The translations under genes were made by a program, and so were the position numbers. A stretch of 64,000 nucleotides of DNA, taken from assembly GCA_034678485.1 (NCBI GenBank), contig JAXDBU010000101.1:1-64000 (forward strand), in the 5' to 3' direction. Each line of letters opens with the position of its first letter. The stretch's first letter is position 1. Shown piece by piece: positions 47,745 through 56,139 of this stretch. This DNA is from PLanc-01 sp034678485. GTDB lineage: Bacteria; Planctomycetota; Phycisphaerae; Sedimentisphaerales; Anaerobacaceae. Below the pieces are notes generated by a model, which was given only the letters and a program-made list of their open reading frames with translations, did no database searches and was not told where the DNA came from.

Positions 47745-48959
47745 ATGAAAACGAGGAATGCAATTCGGCTTCTGAGCGTGGTTATGGCGGCGACTCTGTG
47801 TACGACGGTCGGCCTGGCGGCACAGAGCGCCGTCGTGCAACCGGTTGTTGAAATCCCACCGGTTCTACCCAAGCCATTGGTTCAGATGGCCATCCTGCTG
47901 GACACCAGCGGGAGCATGTCCGGCCTGATCGATCAGGCCAGGACGGAACTGTGGTCGATCGTCAATGAGTTCATCCTCGCTGAGCGAGCCGGCCGTCAGC
48001 CGGAGATCCAGGTTGCCCTCTATGAGTATGGCAACAACGGGTTGTCACAGGAGGCCGGATGGATTCGGCAGATCGTCCCGTTCACGACGGATCTGGACAA
48101 GGTGTCCGAGGAACTCTTCGCTCTGAAGACCAACGGTGGCCAGGAGTACTGCGGCTGGGTGATCCGCGAAGCCACGGCGAAGCTCGCGTGGAGCAGCTCG
48201 CCCGACGATTTGAAGGTTGTCTTCATCGCGGGCAATGAGCCGTTCACGCAGGGACCGGTGGGCTATCAGGAAGTCTGCAAAGCCGCTGTCTCCAAGGGCA
48301 TTCTCGTGAACACGATTCACTGCGGCAGCGAGCAGGATGGGATCGACGGCAAGTGGAAGGACGGAGCGGTTCTGGCCGACGGACGATACCTGAACATCGA
48401 TCACAATCGGCAGATCGTGCACATTCCGGCCCCTCAGGACCAGGAGATCGCGAGGCTGGGGGTGGTCCTGAACGATACGTATGTTCCGTTTGGCGCCGAT
48501 GGCATCGCTGCACAGGCCCGGCAGATGGCACAGGACAACAATGCTGCGATTGCCTCGCCGCAGGCGAATCTCCAGAGGGCGGTGACCAAGTCCTCGCCGT
48601 ACTACACCAACGGCAGTTGGGACCTGGTCGATGCCGTCAAGGGCAAGCAAGTGGATCTGAGCGAAATCAAGAAAGAGCAACTGCCCGAGAGGATGCAGGA
48701 GATGAGCGTCGACCAACGGCGCGCGTACGTGACGGGGAAGGCCAACGAGCGGACCGAGATCCAGGCGAAGATTCAGAAGCTCAACGAGCAGAGGAATGAA
48801 TACATTGCGAAGGAAATGAAGCATCGCGGCGAGCAGAGCGATACGCTCGGCTCTGCGGTCAAGCAGGCAGTTCGCGAACAGGCCGCGAAGAAGAGCTACA
48901 CCTTCAAATCCACCGACAAGCCGAAGGATACGACTGAGAACACGCCCGAGGGACAGTGA
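47745..48959 (+). CDS. Exported von Willebrand A domain protein
   Basis: 404 aa with a signal peptide ('LLSVVMAATLCTTVGLAAQ'). The vWA domain opens with 'VQMAILLDTSGSMSGLIDQARTELW' (MIDAS Asp53). 'VVFIAGNEPFTQGPV' stands where other vWA domains have the 'TDG' loop. The C-terminal third is helical and charged ('QAKIQKLNEQRNEYIAKEMKHR', coiled-coil prone) and ends in a Lys/Thr-rich tail. It probably acts with the VIT/vWA protein upstream. A strong hairpin follows the gene. Confidence 0.85.
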   Translation: MKTRNAIRLLSVVMAATLCTTVGLAAQSAVVQPVVEIPPVLPKPLVQMAILLDTSGSMSGLIDQARTELWSIVNEFILAERAGRQPEIQVALYEYGNNGLSQEAGWIRQIVPFTTDLDKVSEELFALKTNGGQEYCGWVIREATAKLAWSSSPDDLKVVFIAGNEPFTQGPVGYQEVCKAAVSKGILVNTIHCGSEQDGIDGKWKDGAVLADGRYLNIDHNRQIVHIPAPQDQEIARLGVVLNDTYVPFGADGIAAQARQMAQDNNAAIASPQANLQRAVTKSSPYYTNGSWDLVDAVKGKQVDLSEIKKEQLPERMQEMSVDQRRAYVTGKANERTEIQAKIQKLNEQRNEYIAKEMKHRGEQSDTLGSAVKQAVREQAAKKSYTFKSTDKPKDTTENTPEGQ

Positions 48960-49005
48960 TCTCTCGTTCCCAAGCACCCAGTCCAGTCTCCGGACCGACC
49001 CGACC

Positions 49006-49043
49006 GGCCGTGAGTCCTGTGCGGGGGGGGACTCACGGCCCTT
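49006..49043 (+). terminator. Hairpin terminator after the vWA genes
   Basis: Perfect 12-bp stem GGCCGTGAGTCC (49006-49017) with GGACTCACGGCC (49029-49040), loop of 11 including a run of G, followed by CTTCTGATTC. The T-tract is poor. Confidence 0.5.
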
Positions 49044-49115
49044 CTGATTCTCGCGACGACCACTGGCGTGTTGCCGGCGGATTGTTACAATCAGGGCATT
49101 TGGAGCAGGATCAGA

Positions 49116-50393
49116 ATGTCGGAAGAATGCAAGGGATTGCCGCCGGGCGGGCGAAGTAATGCGTGGCCGCTCTACGGCGCCGCCTTCATGATGGCCATGT
49201 ATCTGAGCATGGCCTGGGCGGCCATGCCCTTCATTCTCACCACCATCAGGGGGACAACCGCAGAGGTAGGTTACGCGCCGGCGATCAATAACCTCGCGTA
49301 CATGATCGCTCTGCTGGTCACCGGATCGCAGTTGGGGCATCTTCGCGTCAAACGGACGACCCTTGCGGCTGGCACGGTGGCGCTCCTGGCCTCCGTGACC
49401 ATGACGTCCGCGGTCCTGGCGGGCATGGCCCGCAAAGAGTGCGACGGCGCCCTGTGGGTCTGGGTCCTGATCGCCGCCGGCGGGATCGGCGGGGCGACGA
49501 TGGCGCTCTACTGGCCCTTCCTGATGAGCTGGGTGTCCTCCGACTACGAGGGCGTTCGCTTGAACCGCCGGTTCGGCCGATACAATGGCGCCTGGTCCGG
49601 CGGTGCGACCATTGGCCCACTGCTCGGCGGCTGGCTCGTCGAAATCAACCCGGTCCTGCCGCTGGTCGGAGCGATCGTGTGCGTGGCACTTTCGCTCGTG
49701 CTCTTGAGCTTCGCGAAGGACGGTTCGAGTCGCAGAGCGATCGAGCCGTCGCAACCTGCGAGTGCCGGCGACCCTTCCCTTGATCTGCGGCTTCTCGCCG
49801 ACTGTCGGTGGATTTCGCGAATTGCCCTGTTCAGCGCGTGCGTGTGCTACGCGGTGGTCCGCTCGCAATTTGCCCTGGTCTTTACGAGCCTGGGGTATGC
49901 GGAATCGCAGTTCGGCCTGTATCTGACGATCTACGCCTCGTGCAATTTTGCGGCCCTCATGGTGGCCGGAAGGTGGGCCCGATGGCATTTCAAGCCCAGC
50001 CTGCTGATTGTTGCCCAGGCGATGCTGTTGCTCATGCTTCTGATGACCCTCTACGGCAGGACCTTGGGCGTCCTCTTCCTCTCTTCGGTCATCCTCGGCG
50101 TAGCGTATGGCTTTGCGTACGGCTCCCACCTGTACTATGGCGCCTCCGCCAGCCGCCATCGCTCGACCCGAATGGCGATCCACGAAAGTGTTATCTCGCT
50201 GGGCCTGACCATCGGCTCGGCCGCCGGCGGCTACCTGTGCGAGCACGTGGGCCTGTATTGGCCGTACTGGTTCGCGGTCGGAGTCGTCGTTCTGGGCCTG
50301 ATCGGCCAGGCGGCTGTCCACGCCGGCACGCGAGCCAGGACAAGTGCCGCGGCGGCGTCCGCCTCCCGCGACATGGGGATTGAACGTCCGTGA
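49116..50393 (+). CDS. MFS transporter, substrate unknown
   Basis: 425 aa, 12 predicted transmembrane helices. 'LYGAAFMMAMYLSMAWAAMPFILTTI' is TM1, 'MALYWPFLMSWVSSDYEGVRLNRRFGRYNGAWSGGATIGPLLGGWL' the TM4-5 region, and the second half starts at about 230 after a Pro/Ser linker. The loop 2-3 motif of the superfamily is weak ('GSQLGHLRVKRTTL'), so it belongs to a divergent MFS group. The ATG at 49116 is preceded by AGGATC. No substrate evidence in the neighbourhood. A TACAAT box (49086-49091) lies upstream. Confidence 0.82.
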   Translation: MSEECKGLPPGGRSNAWPLYGAAFMMAMYLSMAWAAMPFILTTIRGTTAEVGYAPAINNLAYMIALLVTGSQLGHLRVKRTTLAAGTVALLASVTMTSAVLAGMARKECDGALWVWVLIAAGGIGGATMALYWPFLMSWVSSDYEGVRLNRRFGRYNGAWSGGATIGPLLGGWLVEINPVLPLVGAIVCVALSLVLLSFAKDGSSRRAIEPSQPASAGDPSLDLRLLADCRWISRIALFSACVCYAVVRSQFALVFTSLGYAESQFGLYLTIYASCNFAALMVAGRWARWHFKPSLLIVAQAMLLLMLLMTLYGRTLGVLFLSSVILGVAYGFAYGSHLYYGASASRHRSTRMAIHESVISLGLTIGSAAGGYLCEHVGLYWPYWFAVGVVVLGLIGQAAVHAGTRARTSAAAASASRDMGIERP

Positions 50394-50759
50394 TGCAGAA
50401 AAATGTGCTTCTCGGAGCGAATTGTCTTGACAGACGGATCCCTCTCTCTGTAAATTGAGAATAATGAGATACGAAGGCGAGCAAGTGTCGCTATCATAAC
50501 TTGCTGCGTCATACATTGCACTTATCTCTATCATACCCGCTCACCTTCGCGATCAGGGACATAATCTGTACATCCCGGCAACGCTGCGCTTCCGGCGTGG
50601 TGGTCGGCGAGGGTACGGAGTCCGGGATCTCCCCTCGCTGTTGTCCTGTTGCCGTTCCACGACGCCGCCAGCGGAGAGACTCTGCGCGAAGTCGGTGCGG
50701 GCACGTGCCCGTTCCACGCCGGATTCATATCACAACGGTTATTGTGAAAGGAGCGGAAA
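50394..50759. other. 366-base leader/intergenic region with palindromes
   Basis: No gene supported. It holds a strong promoter at 50427-50456, a perfect 14-base palindrome CGGGCACGTGCCCG (50698-50711), two copies of CCGTTCCACG (about 50652 and 50710), and an inverted repeat TCACAA-N6-TTGTGA (50730-50747) just before the ribosome site AAAGGAG of the next gene. It could be a long regulated leader or encode a small RNA. Confidence 0.5.
50427..50456 (+). promoter_or_regulatory. Strong promoter about 300 bases before the first beta-helix gene
   Basis: Consensus TTGACA (50427-50432), 18-base spacer, TAAATT (50451-50456). The nearest gene start on this strand is at 50760. Confidence 0.45.
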
Positions 50760-52532
50760 ATGAAAGCGCATGGAAGGATCATCATCGGGGCGGTCGTCTG
50801 CGTGCTCATTGCGGCTCTGCCCGCCGCCACATCGGCAAAGATCATCTATGTCGATGATGACGCCGTCGGGGTGGCCGACGGCTCCTCCTGGACCGATGCG
50901 TACACGCAACTCCAGAAGGCGCTAAATGCCGCCGAGTCGGGGGACGAGATCTGCGTAGCCCAGGGGGTGTACCGGCCGGACCTGCACAGTCCGACGATAG
51001 CGGTAAGAGGATCGAGCCCAGTCAGTCCGTCGGTCCAGTCGTTCGAGATCGCAATCGCAAAGGCGGTGGCGATCCGAGGCGGCTTCGCAGGCTTCGGTAC
51101 CGACGACCCCAATGCCCGCGATGTCGAGCGGTATGAGACGATCCTCAGCGGAGATCTGTGCGGCAACGATGTCGTCGGCTGGGGTCTGGGTCATCCCCTG
51201 TACGAGTCCTTGCACTCCGACAACCGCGGCTATGTGATCTGGAGCAGCTACGCGATCCGCGGCGGCGACACTGTCGCAGCGTCTCAGCTCGACGGCTTTG
51301 TGGTCGAGTCGGCCACCCAGAGCGCCCTGTACAGCGTGGGCGGCAGTCTCGGCGTCGCGAATTGCACCTTCCGGCGGAACACGAGCCAGGAGACGAGTGG
51401 GCCGGCGATCCTCTGCCTGGGAGGCGAACTGACTCTGTCGAACTGCGGCTTCGAGGACAATGCCTCTGCGATCTCGGGCGGCGCGATCTACGTCTCGGAC
51501 GCCGTCTTGACGCTGTCCGATTGCCGATTTGCCGGCAACTGGACCCCCACCCTGGGCGGCGCGATCCACGCCGTGAACAGCGACGTGATCCTGACGGGCT
51601 GCACGTTCACACAGAATGCCGCCGGACAAGGCGGAGCGATCTGCCAGCAACAGGGCACACTGACCCTGACCGACTGCCAGTTCGAAGCCAATATGGCAGA
51701 CAAGCAAGGCGGGGCGGTCGATCTGACCGGGCAGGGGAGCGCGTCAATGACCCGCTGCACCTTCCGGAACAACCGGTTGGCCGACTACGGCGGCGCGGTC
51801 GCGAATGGAGACGTTCCTCTGCTTCTGGATGCCTGTGCATTCAGTGGCAATCGAGCCACGTGGGGTGGAGCCGTCTATGTCCACGGGTTCTCCTCCCTCC
51901 ATTCAGAATCTTCAACGACTGGCACAGTCATGACGCACTGCCTCTTCGCAGGCAACTGCGCCTCCAACACCGGCGGGGCCCTCTGGGGCTCTCTCGCGGA
52001 TTTCACAATCCGCGGCTGCACGTTTGCAGACAACGAGGGCGGGACCCTCACGTGGTGGGCCTCGACGCAGATTGTGTGCCGGGTCACAATGGAAAACTGC
52101 ATCGTCTGGGACGGCGAGGATTCAATCACAGCGTCGTTTCCGCCCACGCGAGGAGGCCCAAGGGACGGGATGGCAGGGGTGGAACTGACCATCACGCACA
52201 GTGACGTGCAGGGCGGCTGGGCCGGTGAGGGCAACATCGACGCCGATCCATGCTTCGCTGCGTCAGGCCAGTGGGCCAACCCATCCGCTTTGGAGACCGT
52301 TGTATGGGCGGACTTCGCCGGTGCGGTCTGGATCGAAGGTGACTACCACCTCAAGAGCCAGGCCGGACGCTGGGACCCGGTGAGCGGAAGCTGGGTTCTG
52401 GACGACGTCCCGAGTCCTTGCATCGATGCAGGCGATCCGAACAGTCCCGTCGGCGACGAGCCCGAACCCAACGGCGGGCGGATCAATATGGGCGCCTACG
52501 GCGGGACCGCCGAGGCGAGCAAGACGTTTTGA
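50760..52532 (+). CDS. Secreted right-handed beta-helix protein 1 (Pmp-like FxxN/GGAI repeats)
   Basis: 590 aa with a signal peptide ('IIIGAVVCVLIAALPAATSA') and the planctomycete opening 'KIIYVDDDAVGVADGSSWTDAYTQLQKAL'. From about residue 185 to 430 there are nine C-x-F-x-x-N segments (for example CTFRRN, CGFEDN, CRFAGN, CTFTQN) interleaved with GGAI/GGAV, the repeat pattern of chlamydial polymorphic membrane proteins and of related beta-helix adhesins. The last 65 residues ('GDYHLKSQAG' to 'MGAYGGTAEASKTF') are nearly identical in the next two genes. No autotransporter domain. AAAGGAG gives a good ribosome site. Adhesive or glycan-binding surface role is inferred. Confidence 0.85.
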   Translation: MKAHGRIIIGAVVCVLIAALPAATSAKIIYVDDDAVGVADGSSWTDAYTQLQKALNAAESGDEICVAQGVYRPDLHSPTIAVRGSSPVSPSVQSFEIAIAKAVAIRGGFAGFGTDDPNARDVERYETILSGDLCGNDVVGWGLGHPLYESLHSDNRGYVIWSSYAIRGGDTVAASQLDGFVVESATQSALYSVGGSLGVANCTFRRNTSQETSGPAILCLGGELTLSNCGFEDNASAISGGAIYVSDAVLTLSDCRFAGNWTPTLGGAIHAVNSDVILTGCTFTQNAAGQGGAICQQQGTLTLTDCQFEANMADKQGGAVDLTGQGSASMTRCTFRNNRLADYGGAVANGDVPLLLDACAFSGNRATWGGAVYVHGFSSLHSESSTTGTVMTHCLFAGNCASNTGGALWGSLADFTIRGCTFADNEGGTLTWWASTQIVCRVTMENCIVWDGEDSITASFPPTRGGPRDGMAGVELTITHSDVQGGWAGEGNIDADPCFAASGQWANPSALETVVWADFAGAVWIEGDYHLKSQAGRWDPVSGSWVLDDVPSPCIDAGDPNSPVGDEPEPNGGRINMGAYGGTAEASKTF

Positions 52533-52568
52533 GTGGGCCAAAGAGGACTTCTATTGGAGGTAACTGGA

Positions 52569-54332
52569 ATGAACCGGTTACGACTCACCGCAGGATGTCT
52601 CTTGATGCTCTCTTGTCTTCTTGCGACATCCACAGCGGCGGAAAGGGTCATCTATGTTGACGATGACGCAACTGGAGCCAACGACGGCTCCTCCTGGAGC
52701 GATGCCTTCGTGTACTTGCAGGACGCGCTGAGCAGCGCCGGGTCCATCCTGCCTACGAGAGGGGGAGGGTACCAGGGTGGGGAAGCGAACGACGTGGAGA
52801 TTCGGATCGCCCAAGGCACGTATCGGCCGAACCAGTCTGCCTTGGGTGGGGACACGCTTCGGATGTCTCCGGAACAAAATGCGGTCTTCGCTCTCGTGGA
52901 TGGAATCTCAGTCAGAGGGGGTTACGCCGGAGTTGGCGCGCCCGATCCCAACGAACGCAACTACGAGGTCCATCGAACCATCCTGAGCGGCGACTTGAAC
53001 GGCGATGATGTCGAGATCCAGCGCCCCTGCGACCTTCCCGATGAACCCACGCGAAGCGAAAACAGTCATCATATCGTTCAGTGCCGTGGCACCTATGGAA
53101 CTCCCATTCTGGAGGGGGTCAGTTTGACAGGCGCGACCGACCGTGCCTTGGAGAATGCACGCGGCAACGCTGAGATAATCGACTGCGTCTTCTCCGGGAA
53201 TGCAGCGCATTCCGAAGGTGGGGCAATCAACAGCCAGGGCCAAGAGCTTGTTCTGACACGCTGCACGTTCGTCGCCAACTGGGCGCCAGGATTCGGCGGT
53301 GCTATCTATGAAGGCGACGCTATCCGCGTCGTGCTGACCGATTGCACGTTCATCGGCAATCAGGCGGGCAGCGGCGGCGCCCTGGCCAGCGGAAGTGCCG
53401 ATATCATTATGGCCGGCTGCACATTCGAACAGAATGCCGCCGAGAACCAGGGAGCGCTGCTCGTCATAGGCGGCACGCTGGCGGTGATCGATTGCAGGTT
53501 CACAGGAAACTCCTCGCCCCTGTTGTCCACAGAAGCGGTAGGGAATGGCGGGGCGATCGGCTGCTTCGGCGATGCCGAAGTGTCCATCTCGGATTCTCTG
53601 TTCGAGGCGAACTCAGCCGCTCGCGGCGGCGCGGTTTACGGCGACTACAACAGCAGAGAGATCCTCCTCTATGATTGTGTGTTCCGCGGGAACTCGGCCG
53701 GTCAGGGCGGAGCCCTCTACGGCCCGTATTACTCGACCGTCGCCAACTGCGTCTTTGAGGGGAACTGCGCGCAGCGGGGCGGCGCGTCCGACTCGGCCTG
53801 CGCCGGTCCCGAGTTTGTCAACTGCACCTTCGTTGCCAACCGTGCAGAGAACGGCAACGCCGTGGCGCGGTACTCCTGCCACGGCCAGCCCGAGAAGCCT
53901 GTCGTGATGGTCAACTGCATCCTCTGGGACGGCGGTAAAGAAATCGGAACTGCCCAAGGCGGCAGTCCTGTCCGCTACGTGAACACGGACATCACATTCA
54001 GCGATGTCTCCGGCGGCTGGGAAGGCGAAGGGAACATCGACGTCGGTCCCTGGTTTGCCGACGCGGGCTACTGGGACCCGAACGGCACGCCGGACGATCC
54101 CAACGATGACTTCTTTGTCGCGGGCGACTATCATCTGAAGTCCCAGGCTGGACGCTGGGACCCAGCGGGCGGAGGCTGGGTCCTGGATGATGTGACCAGT
54201 CCCTGTATCGACGCGGGCGACCCGAATAGTCCCGTCGGCGACGAGCCCGAGCCCAACGGTGGGCGAATCAACATGGGCGCCTACGGCGGGACGGGCGAAG
54301 CGAGCAAGACCAAGTCCGGGTTCCATGGGTAG
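52569..54332 (+). CDS. Secreted right-handed beta-helix protein 2 (paralogue)
   Basis: 587 aa. 'GCLLMLSCLLATSTAA' is the signal peptide, followed by 'ERVIYVDDDATGANDGSSWSDAFVYLQDAL'. Nine FxxN segments (CVFSGN, CTFVAN, CTFIGN, CTFEQN, CRFTGN, LFEAN, CVFRGN, CVFEGN, CTFVAN) with GGAI/GGAL turns form the helix. The C-terminal tag reads 'GDYHLKSQAGRWDPAGGGW' and 'NMGAYGGTGEASKTKSGFHG'. GGAGGT stands 9 bases before the ATG. It begins 36 bases after the first copy and probably shares the transcript. The paralogues have diverged in the body but not in the tag. Confidence 0.85.
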   Translation: MNRLRLTAGCLLMLSCLLATSTAAERVIYVDDDATGANDGSSWSDAFVYLQDALSSAGSILPTRGGGYQGGEANDVEIRIAQGTYRPNQSALGGDTLRMSPEQNAVFALVDGISVRGGYAGVGAPDPNERNYEVHRTILSGDLNGDDVEIQRPCDLPDEPTRSENSHHIVQCRGTYGTPILEGVSLTGATDRALENARGNAEIIDCVFSGNAAHSEGGAINSQGQELVLTRCTFVANWAPGFGGAIYEGDAIRVVLTDCTFIGNQAGSGGALASGSADIIMAGCTFEQNAAENQGALLVIGGTLAVIDCRFTGNSSPLLSTEAVGNGGAIGCFGDAEVSISDSLFEANSAARGGAVYGDYNSREILLYDCVFRGNSAGQGGALYGPYYSTVANCVFEGNCAQRGGASDSACAGPEFVNCTFVANRAENGNAVARYSCHGQPEKPVVMVNCILWDGGKEIGTAQGGSPVRYVNTDITFSDVSGGWEGEGNIDVGPWFADAGYWDPNGTPDDPNDDFFVAGDYHLKSQAGRWDPAGGGWVLDDVTSPCIDAGDPNSPVGDEPEPNGGRINMGAYGGTGEASKTKSGFHG

Positions 54333-54362
54333 CAAGCTGGTCCTGTTCGGGAGGAATGCACG

Positions 54363-55874
54363 ATGAGAACGCTGGCTTCGCGAACGAGATGTATGTTGCT
54401 GCCGGTCTGCCTTCTCCTGACCTGTGCAGCACCGGCGAAGACCATCTACGTCGATGACGATGCGAATGGGTTGGAAAATGGTTCCTCGTGGATCGATGCA
54501 TACCGGCATCTTCAGGACGCCCTCGCGGATGCGGATGATTCGGAGAAACCCGTCGAAATCCGCGTCGCAGACGGCGTCTACAGGCCCGACCGCAGTTCCG
54601 CCCGTCCCGACGGCACACAGGATCGGTCGGTGAGCTTTGTTCTGCTCGATGGCATTGCCATCAAGGGAGGTTTCCCTGGGACTGGTGTGCTTGATCCAAA
54701 CGCCCGGGACATCACGCTGTACGAGACGATCCTCAGTGGCGATTTGGCGGGGGATGATGCCCCTGTGGTCGATCCCTGCGACTTGCTGACGGACCCCACC
54801 CGCGTCGAGAACAGCTATGCGGTCGTAACATCCGGACCGTGTTCGCGATCCGCGGTCCTGGACGGATTGACAATCACCTCCGGGAACGCGCTGGGAGCCG
54901 AGCGACATGTGCTCGACCAGGTGGGCGCCGGCCTGCTTCTATCGTACTATGGCGCGGACTGTTGCCCATCCATAAAGAATTGCACCCTCCGAGGCAACTG
55001 TGCCTATTACGGTGGTGCGGCGTACATCATCGGAGCGGCTCCCGAATTCATCTATTGCACGTGTCTGAACAACGCCGCAGTAGAGGGAGGCGCGATCAGG
55101 ACCAGTGCATGGCGAGGCCAATGGTTCGAATCGGCGGGTGAGTTTGTGATCGAGGGATGCCTCTTCGTCGGCAACTACGCCCGCAGTTCCGGCGGCGCCA
55201 TCCACAGAGGTCCAGGGTCTCACTGCAGGATTGAACGCAGCCGTTTTACTGGCAATGTCGCAGGAACCGGTGGCGCCATATGGTGCTATAATGAAGCGGA
55301 CATTGTGAATTGTCTTTTTACCCGCAACATAGCCACGAATGCAGGTGGCGCCCTTTACTTCGGCTGGACGACTGCGCTCAGCATAGCTTCCTGCACCTTC
55401 TTCGGCAATGCAGCCCAGTTAGGAAGCGGTATCGCGTCTCTGGACTCATCACGTGAGTGGCCGATTCCGCCTTTCGCGGCTGTGGTCAACACGATCCTGT
55501 GGGATAGCGCCGATGAGATCCGCATTGGTGCGCATGTCCAGATGGACATCACCTTCAGTGATGTCTATGGCGACTGGCCGGGCCAGGGGAATATCGACCT
55601 CGACCCACTCTTCGCCAGGCCGGCGTATTGGGACCCGAACGGCACGCCGGAAGATCCGAACGACGATTTCTATGTCGAAGGGGACTACCATCTCAAGTCA
55701 CAAGCAGGACGCCGGGACCCAGCGAGCGGAGGCTGGGTCCCGGACGATGTCACCAGTCCCTGCGTTGACGCAGGCGATCCGAACAGTCCTGTCGGCGACG
55801 AGCCCGAGCCCAACGGCGGGCGGATCAACATGGGCGCCTACGGCGGGACCGCCGAGGCGAGCAAATCCCTCTGA
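54363..55874 (+). CDS. Secreted right-handed beta-helix protein 3 (paralogue)
   Basis: 503 aa, the shortest of the three. Signal peptide 'MLLPVCLLLTCAAPA', then 'KTIYVDDDANGLENGSSWIDAYRHLQDAL'. Only about five F/LxxN repeats remain (CTLRGN, CLFVGN, SRFTGN, CLFTRN, CTFFGN), with GGAI/GGAL. The same C-terminal tag is present: 'GDYHLKSQAGRRDPASGGW' to 'MGAYGGTAEASKSL'. GGGAGG precedes the ATG. It starts 30 bases after the second copy. Copy number, order and shrinking length are consistent with tandem duplication and loss of helix rungs. Confidence 0.85.
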   Translation: MRTLASRTRCMLLPVCLLLTCAAPAKTIYVDDDANGLENGSSWIDAYRHLQDALADADDSEKPVEIRVADGVYRPDRSSARPDGTQDRSVSFVLLDGIAIKGGFPGTGVLDPNARDITLYETILSGDLAGDDAPVVDPCDLLTDPTRVENSYAVVTSGPCSRSAVLDGLTITSGNALGAERHVLDQVGAGLLLSYYGADCCPSIKNCTLRGNCAYYGGAAYIIGAAPEFIYCTCLNNAAVEGGAIRTSAWRGQWFESAGEFVIEGCLFVGNYARSSGGAIHRGPGSHCRIERSRFTGNVAGTGGAIWCYNEADIVNCLFTRNIATNAGGALYFGWTTALSIASCTFFGNAAQLGSGIASLDSSREWPIPPFAAVVNTILWDSADEIRIGAHVQMDITFSDVYGDWPGQGNIDLDPLFARPAYWDPNGTPEDPNDDFYVEGDYHLKSQAGRRDPASGGWVPDDVTSPCVDAGDPNSPVGDEPEPNGGRINMGAYGGTAEASKSL

Positions 55875-55902
55875 GAACGTGTATGAGACGGCAGGTCGTC
55901 GT

Positions 55903-56010
55903 AGCATGGGCATCTTGCCCATGAGTCGCAGGGCCATCTCGGCCCTGCCAAGACCGTCTTGTCCTACGGGCGGGACGCCCGTGATACTCACGGGCAAGAT
56001 GCCCGTGCTA
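55903..56010. repeat. Array of four palindromes with overall mirror symmetry
   Basis: CATGGGCATCTTGCCCATG (55905-55923), CAGGGCCATCTCGGCCCTG (55929-55947), ACGGGCGGGACGCCCGT (55966-55982) and CACGGGCAAGATGCCCGTG (55989-56007). The first and fourth are also near-perfect reverse complements of one another with their flanks (TAGCA...GAGT). Each can form a hairpin. It lies between the third beta-helix gene and the GH30 promoter, and may act as a terminator or be a dispersed palindromic unit. Confidence 0.75.
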
Positions 56011-56072
56011 CTCTTGATACACGTTCTCCGGGATTGAGTGCACCCTGGGGCTGTCCGTTCGCGCTGGAATCA

Positions 56073-56101
56073 TGGACAGATGCCCCGCCAGAAGGTATAA
56101 T
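56073..56101 (+). promoter_or_regulatory. Promoter of the GH30 enzyme
   Basis: TGGACA (56073-56078), 17-base spacer, consensus TATAAT (56096-56101), leader about 32 bases. Confidence 0.55.
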
Positions 56102-56139
56102 ACAGAGATAATAGTGTCCTTTTGGAAGGGGAAACAACT

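Noticed and set aside
45465..47840. 791-aa minus-strand frame opposite the VIT/vWA gene
   Set aside because: Antisense shadow; the plus strand has signal peptide, MIDAS motif and ribosome site.
48045..50534. 829-aa minus-strand frame opposite the vWA and MFS genes
   Set aside because: Crosses two supported plus-strand genes and a terminator hairpin; His/Asp/Arg-rich shadow composition.
55903..56010. Palindrome array as a possible phage attachment site or origin
   Set aside because: No integrase, dnaA or DnaA-box cluster is near; palindromes resemble extragenic repeat units.
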